Assembly: GCA_947498325.1 (NCBI GenBank)
Contig: CANMKE010000006.1
Location: forward strand, 124,001 to 188,000
DNA: 64,000 bases
Direction: 5' to 3'
Source of the DNA: an uncultured Persicobacter sp.
Lineage (GTDB): Bacteria > Bacteroidota > Bacteroidia > Cytophagales > Cyclobacteriaceae
The translations under genes and the position numbers were made by a program. Shown piece by piece: positions 42,478 through 51,572 of this stretch (its first letter is position 1; each line of letters opens with the position of its first letter). The notes under the pieces were generated by a model that ran no database searches, was not told where the DNA came from, and worked only from the letters and a program-made list of their open reading frames with translations.

Positions 42478-44160
42478 TTATTGATGGTTTTTGCTTGACA
42501 GGATTCTTTTATCGCTCAGCTGGTTTTCATTAAATTTTTTAACGGGCCTGGGGAGCCCTTCTTCAAGCGGGAATTTGATCATAAAAGTAGTCCCTTTCCC
42601 CAGTTCACTCATCACTGTTACCGTTCCGTGGTGGAGTTCAACAAACTGCTTCACGAAGGCCAGCCCGATTCCCGTTCCTTTAATATTTTCTGTATTTTTT
42701 GCCCTGAAAAAGGGATTGAAAAGTTTGGGGATTTCCTTTTGCGCAATCCCAATTCCCTGGTCGGTAACAGAAATGTTATAGTGTTTTTTTGAGGCCGATA
42801 ATCGCAAAGAAACGCGGTCACCATTTGGGGAATATTTGATGGCATTGGACAACAGGTTGCCTAAAATGTGTTCCATGAGATAAGTGTCGGCATACACGAT
42901 CAGCTGTTCTACATTGGCGGAAAACTGAATACGGTCTTTGCTTTCAGAAAATTTTTGTTTGTCCAAAATGGTATGGATAAAGGAGACCATGTCCAATTGC
43001 ACGGGCTTTATCTGCACTTCATTGGCCTCCAACTTACCAAAATCCAGTAATCTTTCCATCATCACAGTCAGGCTGTTTACAGAGTGAAAAACCTGGTCAT
43101 ATTTTCGTTTTGCAAAAGCATTTTCTTCACCTGAATGCAGCTGAAGGATTTCTATGGCACTGTAAATGGTCGTCAGTGGGGTTCTGAATTGATGGGACAC
43201 CATTGCGATAAACTCATTTTTCATTTTATTGATTTCGAGTTCCTTCTTCAGAGAGGACATCAATTGTTTTTCATGCTCTTTTTGTGTGGTAATATTCTGA
43301 ACAATCAGCTGAACAAAAGCGCCATTTTTCTTATTGCGGAGGTGCTTTTGGTTGATCCGTAAATATACCCGTTGCTGAAAGGCACGAAAGTCACTTTCAT
43401 AAACCGTATCTCCCTCCTGTGGTCTTACAAGGCTGCGGAGCAGGTCCAATTGTTTTGATGCCCTCATTGGTCCCAGGATCCTATCCACGGAAGCACTTTT
43501 ATACCTGATATTGAGGTCATCATCAAATTTGACAATAAAGAAGTCATTTTCAATCGCCTCAATCAATTGTTGCTGATCTTCATTGGTGTCTTTCAGCCGG
43601 ATCGCTCGGTGATTGTCCTGTCGTTTGAAAAGCCAAAGCGAGATGGAAGTCATGGTGTTCACGGTGATGAGTTGCCCAATCCTGCCAGGTAGGACATCCT
43701 GCATTGGGGCGGAAATTTCAGGAAACAGCAGGTTGATTTTTACCAGCGCAATAATTAACAGGGTAGAGAAAATAAAGTAGAGGCCATGTTTTCGGTTGTC
43801 GAGTAAATTGTAATTGATCACATGAAAGCAAATCAATAGAAGAGGAGATGGACCTACAATTCCGCCCATGGCGACAAAATCTGTAGTAAAAAGGACCACT
43901 TCCGAAGAGAGAAATAGCAAAAGGGCCCAGTTGAATTTTCTGAGGTACCTGTTAAGGATCAGTACCAAAGAATTGGCCACCACCAAATAGCTGAAGGCGA
44001 AAAGATAGATCTTTGGCAGTTGAAGTGTTGAATGCAAGAGGCCGTTAATAAGCGCGGCCGAGACCATTATTAAAGCAATAATGTTCACGACTTTTTCAGC
44101 CAAAGTGAATTTGGAATCGGTACCTGTTAATTGACTAAAAAGCCTGATTATTCCATTCAT
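42478..44160 (-). CDS. Membrane sensor histidine kinase, tandem copy 1 (subfamily B)
   Basis: 560 aa. Six predicted membrane helices (about 24-178), PAS-like domain (about 197-290: LIEAIENDFFIVKFD to LIVQNIT), HisKA with phospho-acceptor His323 in MVSHQFRTPLTTI, and HATPase (N-box LLSNAIKYSPNGDRVSL, G1 DQGIGI, G2 KGTGIGLAFV). Membrane core has RYLRKFN, TDF, GGIVGPSPLLL and His113 in CFHVINYNLL. Most downstream of the five. No response regulator follows; the next genes are convergent or separate. Confidence 0.94.
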   Translation of the reverse strand: MNGIIRLFSQLTGTDSKFTLAEKVVNIIALIMVSAALINGLLHSTLQLPKIYLFAFSYLVVANSLVLILNRYLRKFNWALLLFLSSEVVLFTTDFVAMGGIVGPSPLLLICFHVINYNLLDNRKHGLYFIFSTLLIIALVKINLLFPEISAPMQDVLPGRIGQLITVNTMTSISLWLFKRQDNHRAIRLKDTNEDQQQLIEAIENDFFIVKFDDDLNIRYKSASVDRILGPMRASKQLDLLRSLVRPQEGDTVYESDFRAFQQRVYLRINQKHLRNKKNGAFVQLIVQNITTQKEHEKQLMSSLKKELEINKMKNEFIAMVSHQFRTPLTTIYSAIEILQLHSGEENAFAKRKYDQVFHSVNSLTVMMERLLDFGKLEANEVQIKPVQLDMVSFIHTILDKQKFSESKDRIQFSANVEQLIVYADTYLMEHILGNLLSNAIKYSPNGDRVSLRLSASKKHYNISVTDQGIGIAQKEIPKLFNPFFRAKNTENIKGTGIGLAFVKQFVELHHGTVTVMSELGKGTTFMIKFPLEEGLPRPVKKFNENQLSDKRILSSKNHQ

Positions 44161-44295
44161 GTATTTTGTGCTACATCATTATTCCTTATTATTTATAGCC
44201 TTTTTAGAGAAATAAGTTGATGATTACAGCATTTTTTTAAGGGTGATTTACAATTATTTCAAAGGATTCAGAGGTGCTTTCGTACCGCTAAAAGA

Positions 44296-45966
44296 TCACC
44301 TTTCAAGGGTATGGCTTGTTTTTGGGTAAGGGGGCGGTGCTTGTTGGGTGAGGGTAAATTGGTAGGGAAGCTTCAAGGTAAAGACCGTCGCTTTATTAAT
44401 GGTACTTTGGACATTGATTTCTCCACCGTGGAGCTCCACGATTTTTTTGACAAAGGAAAGACCAATCCCCGTTCCTTTGATGTTTTCTGTATTTTTAGCC
44501 CTGTAAAATGGCTCAAATAAGTGAGGGATTTCCTGTGGTGAAATCCCTATTCCATGGTCTTTAATGGCCAATTGACATTCCTGCTGACCATATTTCAGGG
44601 AGATAAAAATATCGCCCTCGGAGTATTTTATTGCATTACTGATCAGGTTAATAATCACATGCTCCATAAAATAGGGGTCAAGGTTCAGGAGTCGTTCTTC
44701 GCCCTCGACCGTAGCTTTAATGCGGTCGATCTTTAAATTGTGGTGAAAGCGCTTCACCTGTGTTAGAAGAATAGCTTTCAGGTTGGTAGGCTGAACACGT
44801 GCCTGCAATTCGTTGGCTTCCATTTTGCCATAATCGAGCAGCCTTTCCATCATTTCGGTCAAAGAATTGATGGCATCAAAAACCTGATTGAAACGAGGCT
44901 CAACGGAGGTGCTGGTCAATGGTACTCCTTCGGAAATCTGATATTGAATAAGTTGATTTGCCGACTGAATGGTGGTTAATGGCGTCCTGAATTGATGAGA
45001 AACCATGGTGATAAATTCATTTTTCATTCGGTTGAGCTCCGATTCTTTTTGTAAGGCATTCAGGATTTTGTTTTCATGTGTTTTTCTGTTGGTAATATTT
45101 TGAACGATCAGCTGAATGTTCTTACCCGTTTCAGGATCGTCAAATTCATGCTGATTCACACTCAGATAGATTTCTTCTCCATTATCAAATTGGAATTTTT
45201 TTTCATAGGTCACAGTTGCCACGCCCAGATGTACCAAGGATTGCAACAGGCTTTGCTGCGCATCTTTTGGGATTGTTTGAAGGATTTGGGTCGTGGAGGG
45301 GCTGGTGTAAATTATTTGTTGCTGATGATCGAACTGAACGATAAAAAAGTCATTTTCAATGGCATGAATTAATTGATGTTGGCGGTTGTTGGTATATTCT
45401 AATTTTACGGCCCGCTGACTGTCTTTGTGTTTGAAGATCCATAATATTGCTGTGGACATGAAATTGATGAGCACAAACTGAATCAGGCGGGAGGTATTGA
45501 TGTCGCTAATCTCATTGGAGAGCTGCGGTTGGTAATAATGGACCACACATAAAGCGGGGATGAGGATATTGAAGGTGATAAAGTAATGGAGGTGAAATTT
45601 TTTGTTTAGCAGATTAAAGTTAATGATATGCAAGAGGATCAATAAAATCGGTGCAGGCCCGGTAATTCCTCCCATAATGAAAAAATCAGTGCCAAATACG
45701 GTCAGTTCAGAGAGAATAAAAGGCAATAGGGCCAAATTATGCCATCGGAAAAAGCGATTGAGGGTATAGCTGACAACACCGCATAGCGCAATGATTGAAA
45801 AACTGTACCGATATGGTTCGGGCATCGCTAACTCCTCAAATAAGACGAGGTTTAACACGGAAGAAAAAGTGGCAAAAAGGGTGATGGCGTTCAAAGTCCG
45901 CACGGCAAGGGTGGTATGGCGATCATCCCCAATGATGATATTTATGAGATGCTTTAGGTGGATCAT
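44296..45966 (-). CDS. Membrane sensor histidine kinase, tandem copy 2 (subfamily B)
   Basis: 556 aa. Six helices (about 22-178), PAS-like domain (about 199-292), HisKA His324 in MVSHQFRTPLTTI, HATPase with LISNAIKYSEGDIFI, DHGIGI and KGTGIGLSFVKK. Membrane core: TLNRFF, TDFFIMGG, ITGPAPILL, His113 in LLHIINFNLL. 329 bp... the gap to copy 1 is 135 bp and to copy 3 45 bp, so copies 2 and 3 may share a transcript. Confidence 0.94.
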   Translation of the reverse strand: MIHLKHLINIIIGDDRHTTLAVRTLNAITLFATFSSVLNLVLFEELAMPEPYRYSFSIIALCGVVSYTLNRFFRWHNLALLPFILSELTVFGTDFFIMGGITGPAPILLILLHIINFNLLNKKFHLHYFITFNILIPALCVVHYYQPQLSNEISDINTSRLIQFVLINFMSTAILWIFKHKDSQRAVKLEYTNNRQHQLIHAIENDFFIVQFDHQQQIIYTSPSTTQILQTIPKDAQQSLLQSLVHLGVATVTYEKKFQFDNGEEIYLSVNQHEFDDPETGKNIQLIVQNITNRKTHENKILNALQKESELNRMKNEFITMVSHQFRTPLTTIQSANQLIQYQISEGVPLTSTSVEPRFNQVFDAINSLTEMMERLLDYGKMEANELQARVQPTNLKAILLTQVKRFHHNLKIDRIKATVEGEERLLNLDPYFMEHVIINLISNAIKYSEGDIFISLKYGQQECQLAIKDHGIGISPQEIPHLFEPFYRAKNTENIKGTGIGLSFVKKIVELHGGEINVQSTINKATVFTLKLPYQFTLTQQAPPPYPKTSHTLER

Positions 45967-46011
45967 TGATAGTTGATGTATTTTTCAGGTTTAAAAATTT
46001 ATGGCATCACC

Positions 46012-47658
46012 TCAGTAAGGTAAGTCGATTTTTTGGGTAGAACGGTTTGCGCTTTCAGTAGGCAGGTAAGGAATAGTGATCATGAATTTTGAACCTTCTG
46101 AAGGTTTGCTCTGAACACTTACATTTCCGTGGTGAAGCTCGACGAACTTCTTTACAAACGATAAACCAATGCCTGTACCTTTAAAATTCTCCGTGTTTTT
46201 TGCTCTGAAAAAGGGCTCAAACAACCGCTCAAGCTCAGGGGGCGAAATTCCAATTCCCTGATCGATGAAGGCGATCTGATAATCTGCCGCCTGAAAATGA
46301 ACCTTAATCTCTATCGGTTGCTCAGAATACTTAATCGCATTGCTGATCAGGTTAATGATGACATGCTCCAACAGGTTGGCGTCGGCGTACACGGGCTGTT
46401 TTATTCCTGCTATCGATAAATGAATTTCCCGATCATTTTTTCGTTGGTCAATTTGCCGGTTAATCAGTGGCAGCAAGTCTATTTTTTGATAGCTTGGCTG
46501 AAGGTCATCGGCTTCAATTCTGCCAAAATCAAGTAATCGCTCCATCATGCCCGTTAAGGATTCAATGGATTCGGAAATTTGATTAAACCTTGGCTGATAT
46601 TTCGTCGGTGGCTTTTTAATGTCTTGTTCAATTTGATAGGCAATCAACTGATGCGCACTTTGGATGGTGGTCAGTGGAGTCCTGAACTGATGAGAAACCA
46701 TGGTGATGAATTCATTTTTAGCCTTGTTTAACCGTGATTCTTTTCTCAGCGAAGCATATAGGTTTTCTTCATGGTTTTTCTGCTGCGTAATATCCTGCAC
46801 AATGATTTGCGTGTACTGTCGGGCAGTGGTAGGGTTGAATACCTTTTGGTTAATTTTCAGGTGAACGTTTTTGCCATTAATCTTAATGGTTTGTTCCCGT
46901 ACCTGATTGTTTCGGTGAGGATCAATTAACTGTGCCCAAAGCCGGTCAATTTGATTTGGCGCAATTTCAGGAAAAATGCTGTTGAAGGAGTGGCTATGAT
47001 AATATGGCTTTAACTGGCGATCGTACTGTACAATAAAAAAGTCATCTTCAATGGACTCAATAAGTTGTTTTTGGTGATCATTGATTTCCTTTAGCTTTTG
47101 GCTTCTTGTATAATCTTGTCGCTTGAATAACCATAGCGCTGCCGAGCCCAAAAGGTCTACGGATAAAATCTCCCCTATGCGGCCAAAAATTTGATACTGA
47201 AGAGGTGCTGAAAGGTCCGGGTTGATGAGGTTGTATCCGATGGCGATGAAAATCAGACTGGTACTGCATAAAAAATAAAGAGGATGATGCTTAATATGTA
47301 GCATATTGTAATTCAGCATATGGCAAACCATCAGGAATATAGGGCTCGTGCCTACAAGTCCACCCGTACCGACAAAATCAGAATACAGCATGGCCAACTC
47401 AATGGAAAGGAAAATACCGAGGGCAATATTAAATTTACGATAGTAGCGATTGAAAATTAATACCAGAACATTGGCGACGGCCATATACTTGAAGGAGTAA
47501 TTATATGCGGGGTGAAGGTTTATGTTTGGAGCCAAAAAGATCAGGCAAAGTATGGCCGAAGCAATCATGACCAATGCCGCTGCGTTGATAATTTTTTCGG
47601 AAAGAGAAAACTGATCGTCAACGCCGAGAATATTTAAATAATTGAGCTTTCGTGCCAT
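46012..47658 (-). CDS. Membrane sensor histidine kinase, tandem copy 3 (subfamily B)
   Basis: 548 aa. Six helices, PAS-like domain, HisKA His323 in MVSHQFRTPLTTI preceded by AKNEF (others MKNEF), HATPase with LISNAIKYSEQPIEI, DQGIGI, KGTGIGLSFVKKF. Membrane core: IFNRYYRKFN, SDFVGTGG, LVGTSPIFL, His113 in VCHMLNYNML. Upstream gap of 220 bp to copy 4 is the longest in the row and could carry a promoter, though no TAnnTTTG box was found on the minus strand. Confidence 0.94.
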   Translation of the reverse strand: MARKLNYLNILGVDDQFSLSEKIINAAALVMIASAILCLIFLAPNINLHPAYNYSFKYMAVANVLVLIFNRYYRKFNIALGIFLSIELAMLYSDFVGTGGLVGTSPIFLMVCHMLNYNMLHIKHHPLYFLCSTSLIFIAIGYNLINPDLSAPLQYQIFGRIGEILSVDLLGSAALWLFKRQDYTRSQKLKEINDHQKQLIESIEDDFFIVQYDRQLKPYYHSHSFNSIFPEIAPNQIDRLWAQLIDPHRNNQVREQTIKINGKNVHLKINQKVFNPTTARQYTQIIVQDITQQKNHEENLYASLRKESRLNKAKNEFITMVSHQFRTPLTTIQSAHQLIAYQIEQDIKKPPTKYQPRFNQISESIESLTGMMERLLDFGRIEADDLQPSYQKIDLLPLINRQIDQRKNDREIHLSIAGIKQPVYADANLLEHVIINLISNAIKYSEQPIEIKVHFQAADYQIAFIDQGIGISPPELERLFEPFFRAKNTENFKGTGIGLSFVKKFVELHHGNVSVQSKPSEGSKFMITIPYLPTESANRSTQKIDLPY

Positions 47659-47878
47659 CTACAATGAATAAGGATACTAATTAATTATATCCTTTTTTGA
47701 GGATGAGGTTCTGAAAATTGGCTTTTTAATTATATTCGGTTGATTTAAGTGAAGAATGCACCCTTGAAGGCTACTCCTTATCCTTCTGTCAAGTAGAGGA
47801 GGGAAGCACCAAAAGCATAATAATGGAAGACTTCAATATGGAAATGTGATCCGTAAAGCAGATTGATATTAGCCGATT

Positions 47879-49525
47879 TTATTCCGACGGTATTGCCTTG
47901 AGTGTCGGCTGCACAGGCATATGTATTTTGAAGCAGGCACCTTGACCAGGCACGCTGTCTACTTCTACCGTTCCGCCGTGGAGTTCAACAAATTTTTTCA
48001 CAAAAGACAGGCCGATACCTGTACCTTTAAAGTTTTCGGTGTTTTGTGCCCTGAAAAAGGGAGTGAATAATCGGCTGAGTTCCTTTTGGGCAATCCCAAT
48101 CCCCTGATCTTTGACCGACAGTGCGTAGGTCTCACCCGTGTATTGCAGTTGAATCCTGACCTGTTTCTCAGAATACTTCAAGGCATTGGTCAACAGGTTA
48201 ATCACGATATGTTCCATGAAATAGGGATCCGCAGACACCCTTTTCGATTCCCCTGTTACCGAGAAATTAACCCGCTCGGGAGAAGTCCTGTTAATCTGTT
48301 TCTGAATAATACTTTCCAACTCAATCTCCTGGAAAGTGGGGTTGATCTCGTTGGCTTCCATCTTACCATAATCAAGGAGTCGCTCCATCATGCCCGTGAG
48401 CGATTCTACGGATTCAAACACTTGATTGAACTTGCTCGTCATTCTCGGACTGTCTTCTTCAGGAACCACTTCTTCCATTTTGTACTGGATCAATTGGTTG
48501 GCGCTCTGAATGGTGGTTAATGGTGTTCTGAATTGATGGGAAACCATCGTGATGAATTCATTTTTCATCTTATTAAGTTCCAGCTCTTTGCGCAATGCAA
48601 GGTTGAGCTGTTTTTCATTGTCCTTTGATTCCGTAATATCCTGAAGAATGAGCTGGTAATTGTTCTCCTCTTCATTCGGATAATAGCGCTGATGTACCCT
48701 GAAATAGCGTTTTTTTTGCAGGTATGTATAACTGACCTCTTGTCGGAAGTTTTCTTCTTTACGGTGAATAATTTTTTGCAGAAAAATACGAACCTCCTGG
48801 GCTGACCAATTAGAAAATTCATTCATGAAGGATTGGCTCGCATAAGTGAGGTTGAATGCCCGATTGGCCTTCAGGATATAAAAATCAGTTTCGATGGCCT
48901 CAATCAGTTGTTCTTGATCCTTGAGGTTTCGATCCAGTTTTTTTCGTGAGAAATAGATTTGTTTTTTAAAAAAGATGAGACCGATCAAGCAAAGCACATT
49001 GGCCGCAACGAACTGGGCATATCGTGTTTTTTCTGACAGGTTGATTTCTGGTAACTCAAGAAACAGCTGAAGTTGTTCCCCAAACTTAAATAATGTAATG
49101 ACAAAAACGGCACTGATCAGGATATATGGAATTTGCTGATGGGGCTTGAGCAGGTGAATATTAAAAACATGAAAACAAATGATCAAGAGCGGAAACAGAC
49201 CATAAATGCCTTGGATGGCAATGTAGTGGGTCGTTACCCCAATGGATTGCAATAGCAAAAAGCAGGCAAAAGCCAGGTGATATTTTCTGAAAACCCGATT
49301 TAGAATTTGAGAGGTAATGGATAAAATTATACCGCTGAACACCACCTCCTTCATGGTCACCGAAAGTCCCAATACCTCATTGGCCGTTAAAACGCAAGAA
49401 GCAAGAAGTGCCACCATGAAGGTAAACGAATTGAGTACACGCTCCTCCATTGTGAACAGGGAGCGAGTACCCATCACGAGGGAAAGAAAGGCGCCAATGG
49501 AAGATATATGCTTTCGAAAATTCAA
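47879..49525 (-). CDS. Membrane sensor histidine kinase, tandem copy 4 (subfamily A)
   Basis: 548 aa with an N-terminal extension of about 6 residues against subfamily B. Six helices, PAS-like domain (NLTYASQSFMNEFSNWSAQEV), HisKA His330 in MVSHQFRTPLTTI, HATPase with LLTNALKYSEKQVRI and KGTGIGLSFVKKF. Membrane core differs: ILNRVFRKYH, THYIAIQG (His100 instead of Asp), IYGLFPLLI and His119 in CFHVFNIHLL. Only 43 bp from copy 5, so these two form an operon. Confidence 0.94.
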   Translation of the reverse strand: MNFRKHISSIGAFLSLVMGTRSLFTMEERVLNSFTFMVALLASCVLTANEVLGLSVTMKEVVFSGIILSITSQILNRVFRKYHLAFACFLLLQSIGVTTHYIAIQGIYGLFPLLIICFHVFNIHLLKPHQQIPYILISAVFVITLFKFGEQLQLFLELPEINLSEKTRYAQFVAANVLCLIGLIFFKKQIYFSRKKLDRNLKDQEQLIEAIETDFYILKANRAFNLTYASQSFMNEFSNWSAQEVRIFLQKIIHRKEENFRQEVSYTYLQKKRYFRVHQRYYPNEEENNYQLILQDITESKDNEKQLNLALRKELELNKMKNEFITMVSHQFRTPLTTIQSANQLIQYKMEEVVPEEDSPRMTSKFNQVFESVESLTGMMERLLDYGKMEANEINPTFQEIELESIIQKQINRTSPERVNFSVTGESKRVSADPYFMEHIVINLLTNALKYSEKQVRIQLQYTGETYALSVKDQGIGIAQKELSRLFTPFFRAQNTENFKGTGIGLSFVKKFVELHGGTVEVDSVPGQGACFKIHMPVQPTLKAIPSE

Positions 49526-49568
49526 AATAGGTCAGGGTCAGTATTGTGATTTACTATGAGGCACTGGT

Positions 49569-51281
49569 TTAGGTATTATTTTTCATTCGATTATTGATAA
49601 TTTTAAGAGGCTGTTCATCGCCTTTGTTCGGCGATTCAACCGGTACCATAACTTGCTGCGGGTTGATCGGGATGGTAATCCAGAAACAGGAACCCTGCGT
49701 TAGAACACTCTTGACGTCCACAGTCCCTCCATGGAGTTCCACGAATTTTTTAACGAAAGATAAGCCGATGCCTGTCCCTCGAATGTTTTCTGTGTTTTGT
49801 GCTCGGAAAAATGGATGAAATAGCTGATCCAATTCATTTGCTTCAATACCAATCCCATAGTCTTTCACCAAAAGTTCATATTGCTCGGCTTCGAAGGTCA
49901 GTAGCATATCGACCTGTTGCTCAGAATATTTTAGGGCGTTGGTCAGTAGGTTGATAATGATGTGTTCGAGAAAATACGGATCAGCATTCACTAATCTTGG
50001 GGTGCCTTCGATACCAAATTGAATACGTTCAGCAGAAGTCCGCTTAATTTGTTTTTCAATAAGTTGCTCAAGATTGACCTGCTGGAAAGTAGGCTTAATT
50101 TCATTGGCTTCCATTTTACCATAATCAAGCAAGCGTTCCATCATGCCTGTCAGGGATTCCACAGATTCAAAGACCTGGTTGAAGTTATTCTTCAGCTTTG
50201 ATGACTCTTCCGCTGCTGTCATGGCATCAACCCTTAACTGAATCAGTTGGTTGGCACTTTGAATCGTCGTTAAAGGGGTTCTGAACTGATGAGATACCAT
50301 GGTGATAAACTCATTTTTCATTTTGTTGAGTTCGAGTTCTTTGGTCAGTGCAAGATGCAGCTTTTTCTCGTTATTTTTTATTTTGGAAATGTCCTGTATA
50401 ATGAATTGGTAGTTGTTTTCGGACTCGTGGGGGTAATATTGCTGATGGATTCGTAAATACAGAGGGTGTTGATTAATGGTCAGGTCCAGCTCCTTCTCAA
50501 AGTTTTCTTTTTTTTGAAAGCTATGCTCTTTCAGGAAATTTTGAATATCGATATGCGACCATGAAGGAAATTGATTTTTGAAGGAATCGCTGATGTGGGT
50601 AATGGTCATATCTTTATTGGCCTTCAAAATGAAGAAATCTCGCTCAATGGCATTGATCAGGTGATGTTGATCTTTCAGGTTCCGATTCAGCAAAGTTCTT
50701 GAATGGTGTATCTCTCTTCTGAAAATGACCAACCCCACCAGGCAGAGGATATCGTTGGCAATAAACTGGGCTAAACGAGCCTGATCGTCAGCGGCTGAGA
50801 GCTCAGTTAATGGAAAAAGCGGGCGTAAATAATCAGCAGTCAAAATTAAAAGGCCAATACTGACTGAGCTGAGAACGATATATGGCAGGTGCTGCTTTGG
50901 CTTGAGCAGGTTGATGATATAAATGTTGAAAGGGAGGATTAATAGCGGGAATATGCCAGAAATGCCTTGGGCATAAATATAATGTGTAGCTACGCCGATA
51001 AAAACCAATAGGGAAAAGAGCAGGAAGGCGAGGGTGAATTTCCGAAGGAAACGATTGATAAGATGCGACGCTGGCGCCATTATAACAGCGAAAATGACCA
51101 TTTCCCGAATGGCCACTTTCACCTCGAAAACTAAATCTAAGAGCAATACCGCAATTGCAATAATAGAAATCGAGAAGGTGAAAGCATTCAAAATTCGCTC
51201 CTCAGGGGAAAAATTTGGACATGCACCAACTAAAATATTAAATTTACTGGAGTGGGTATTGTCTTGAATTGATGGGGTCAA
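49569..51281 (-). CDS. Membrane sensor histidine kinase, tandem copy 5 (subfamily A)
   Basis: 570 aa, first gene of the row. Six helices, PAS-like domain similar to copy 4 (SFKNQFPSWSHIDIQNFL), HisKA His331 in MVSHQFRTPLTTI, HATPase with LLTNALKYSEQQVDM and RGTGIGLSFVKKF. Membrane core: LINRFLRKFT, THYIYAQG, ISGIFPLLI, but Asn119 in PFNIYIINLL where the other four have His. Divergent from the SulP transporter, 291 bp apart. Confidence 0.94.
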   Translation of the reverse strand: MTPSIQDNTHSSKFNILVGACPNFSPEERILNAFTFSISIIAIAVLLLDLVFEVKVAIREMVIFAVIMAPASHLINRFLRKFTLAFLLFSLLVFIGVATHYIYAQGISGIFPLLILPFNIYIINLLKPKQHLPYIVLSSVSIGLLILTADYLRPLFPLTELSAADDQARLAQFIANDILCLVGLVIFRREIHHSRTLLNRNLKDQHHLINAIERDFFILKANKDMTITHISDSFKNQFPSWSHIDIQNFLKEHSFQKKENFEKELDLTINQHPLYLRIHQQYYPHESENNYQFIIQDISKIKNNEKKLHLALTKELELNKMKNEFITMVSHQFRTPLTTIQSANQLIQLRVDAMTAAEESSKLKNNFNQVFESVESLTGMMERLLDYGKMEANEIKPTFQQVNLEQLIEKQIKRTSAERIQFGIEGTPRLVNADPYFLEHIIINLLTNALKYSEQQVDMLLTFEAEQYELLVKDYGIGIEANELDQLFHPFFRAQNTENIRGTGIGLSFVKKFVELHGGTVDVKSVLTQGSCFWITIPINPQQVMVPVESPNKGDEQPLKIINNRMKNNT

Positions 51282-51572
51282 AATAGCGTCATTTAAATCC
51301 TATATATTATGCTACGAGGAAAATGTTTGAGGGATGAAATAGTAGGATTTATCTTGTTGGTGGTGGTTCAAAGCAGGAGATAAATGGTCAATAAAGCACA
51401 TCGGTAAACAGGAAGAAGTGCTGCAAATTGCTGTTTTATTGATAAGGATCATTTTTTAACAAACGATTGAGCTGTTGTATGATGATTTTCGATAGGTTAA
51501 TGATGTTTTATGAAGTTTTTACTCTATTTTTAATGCGTAAAACTTACCTAATCGACCTTAACCTAACAGAAA

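Noticed and set aside
42478-51281. Kinase row as a mobile or phage region
   Set aside because: No transposase, integrase, inverted repeats or direct flanks are seen; similarity is explained by tandem duplication.
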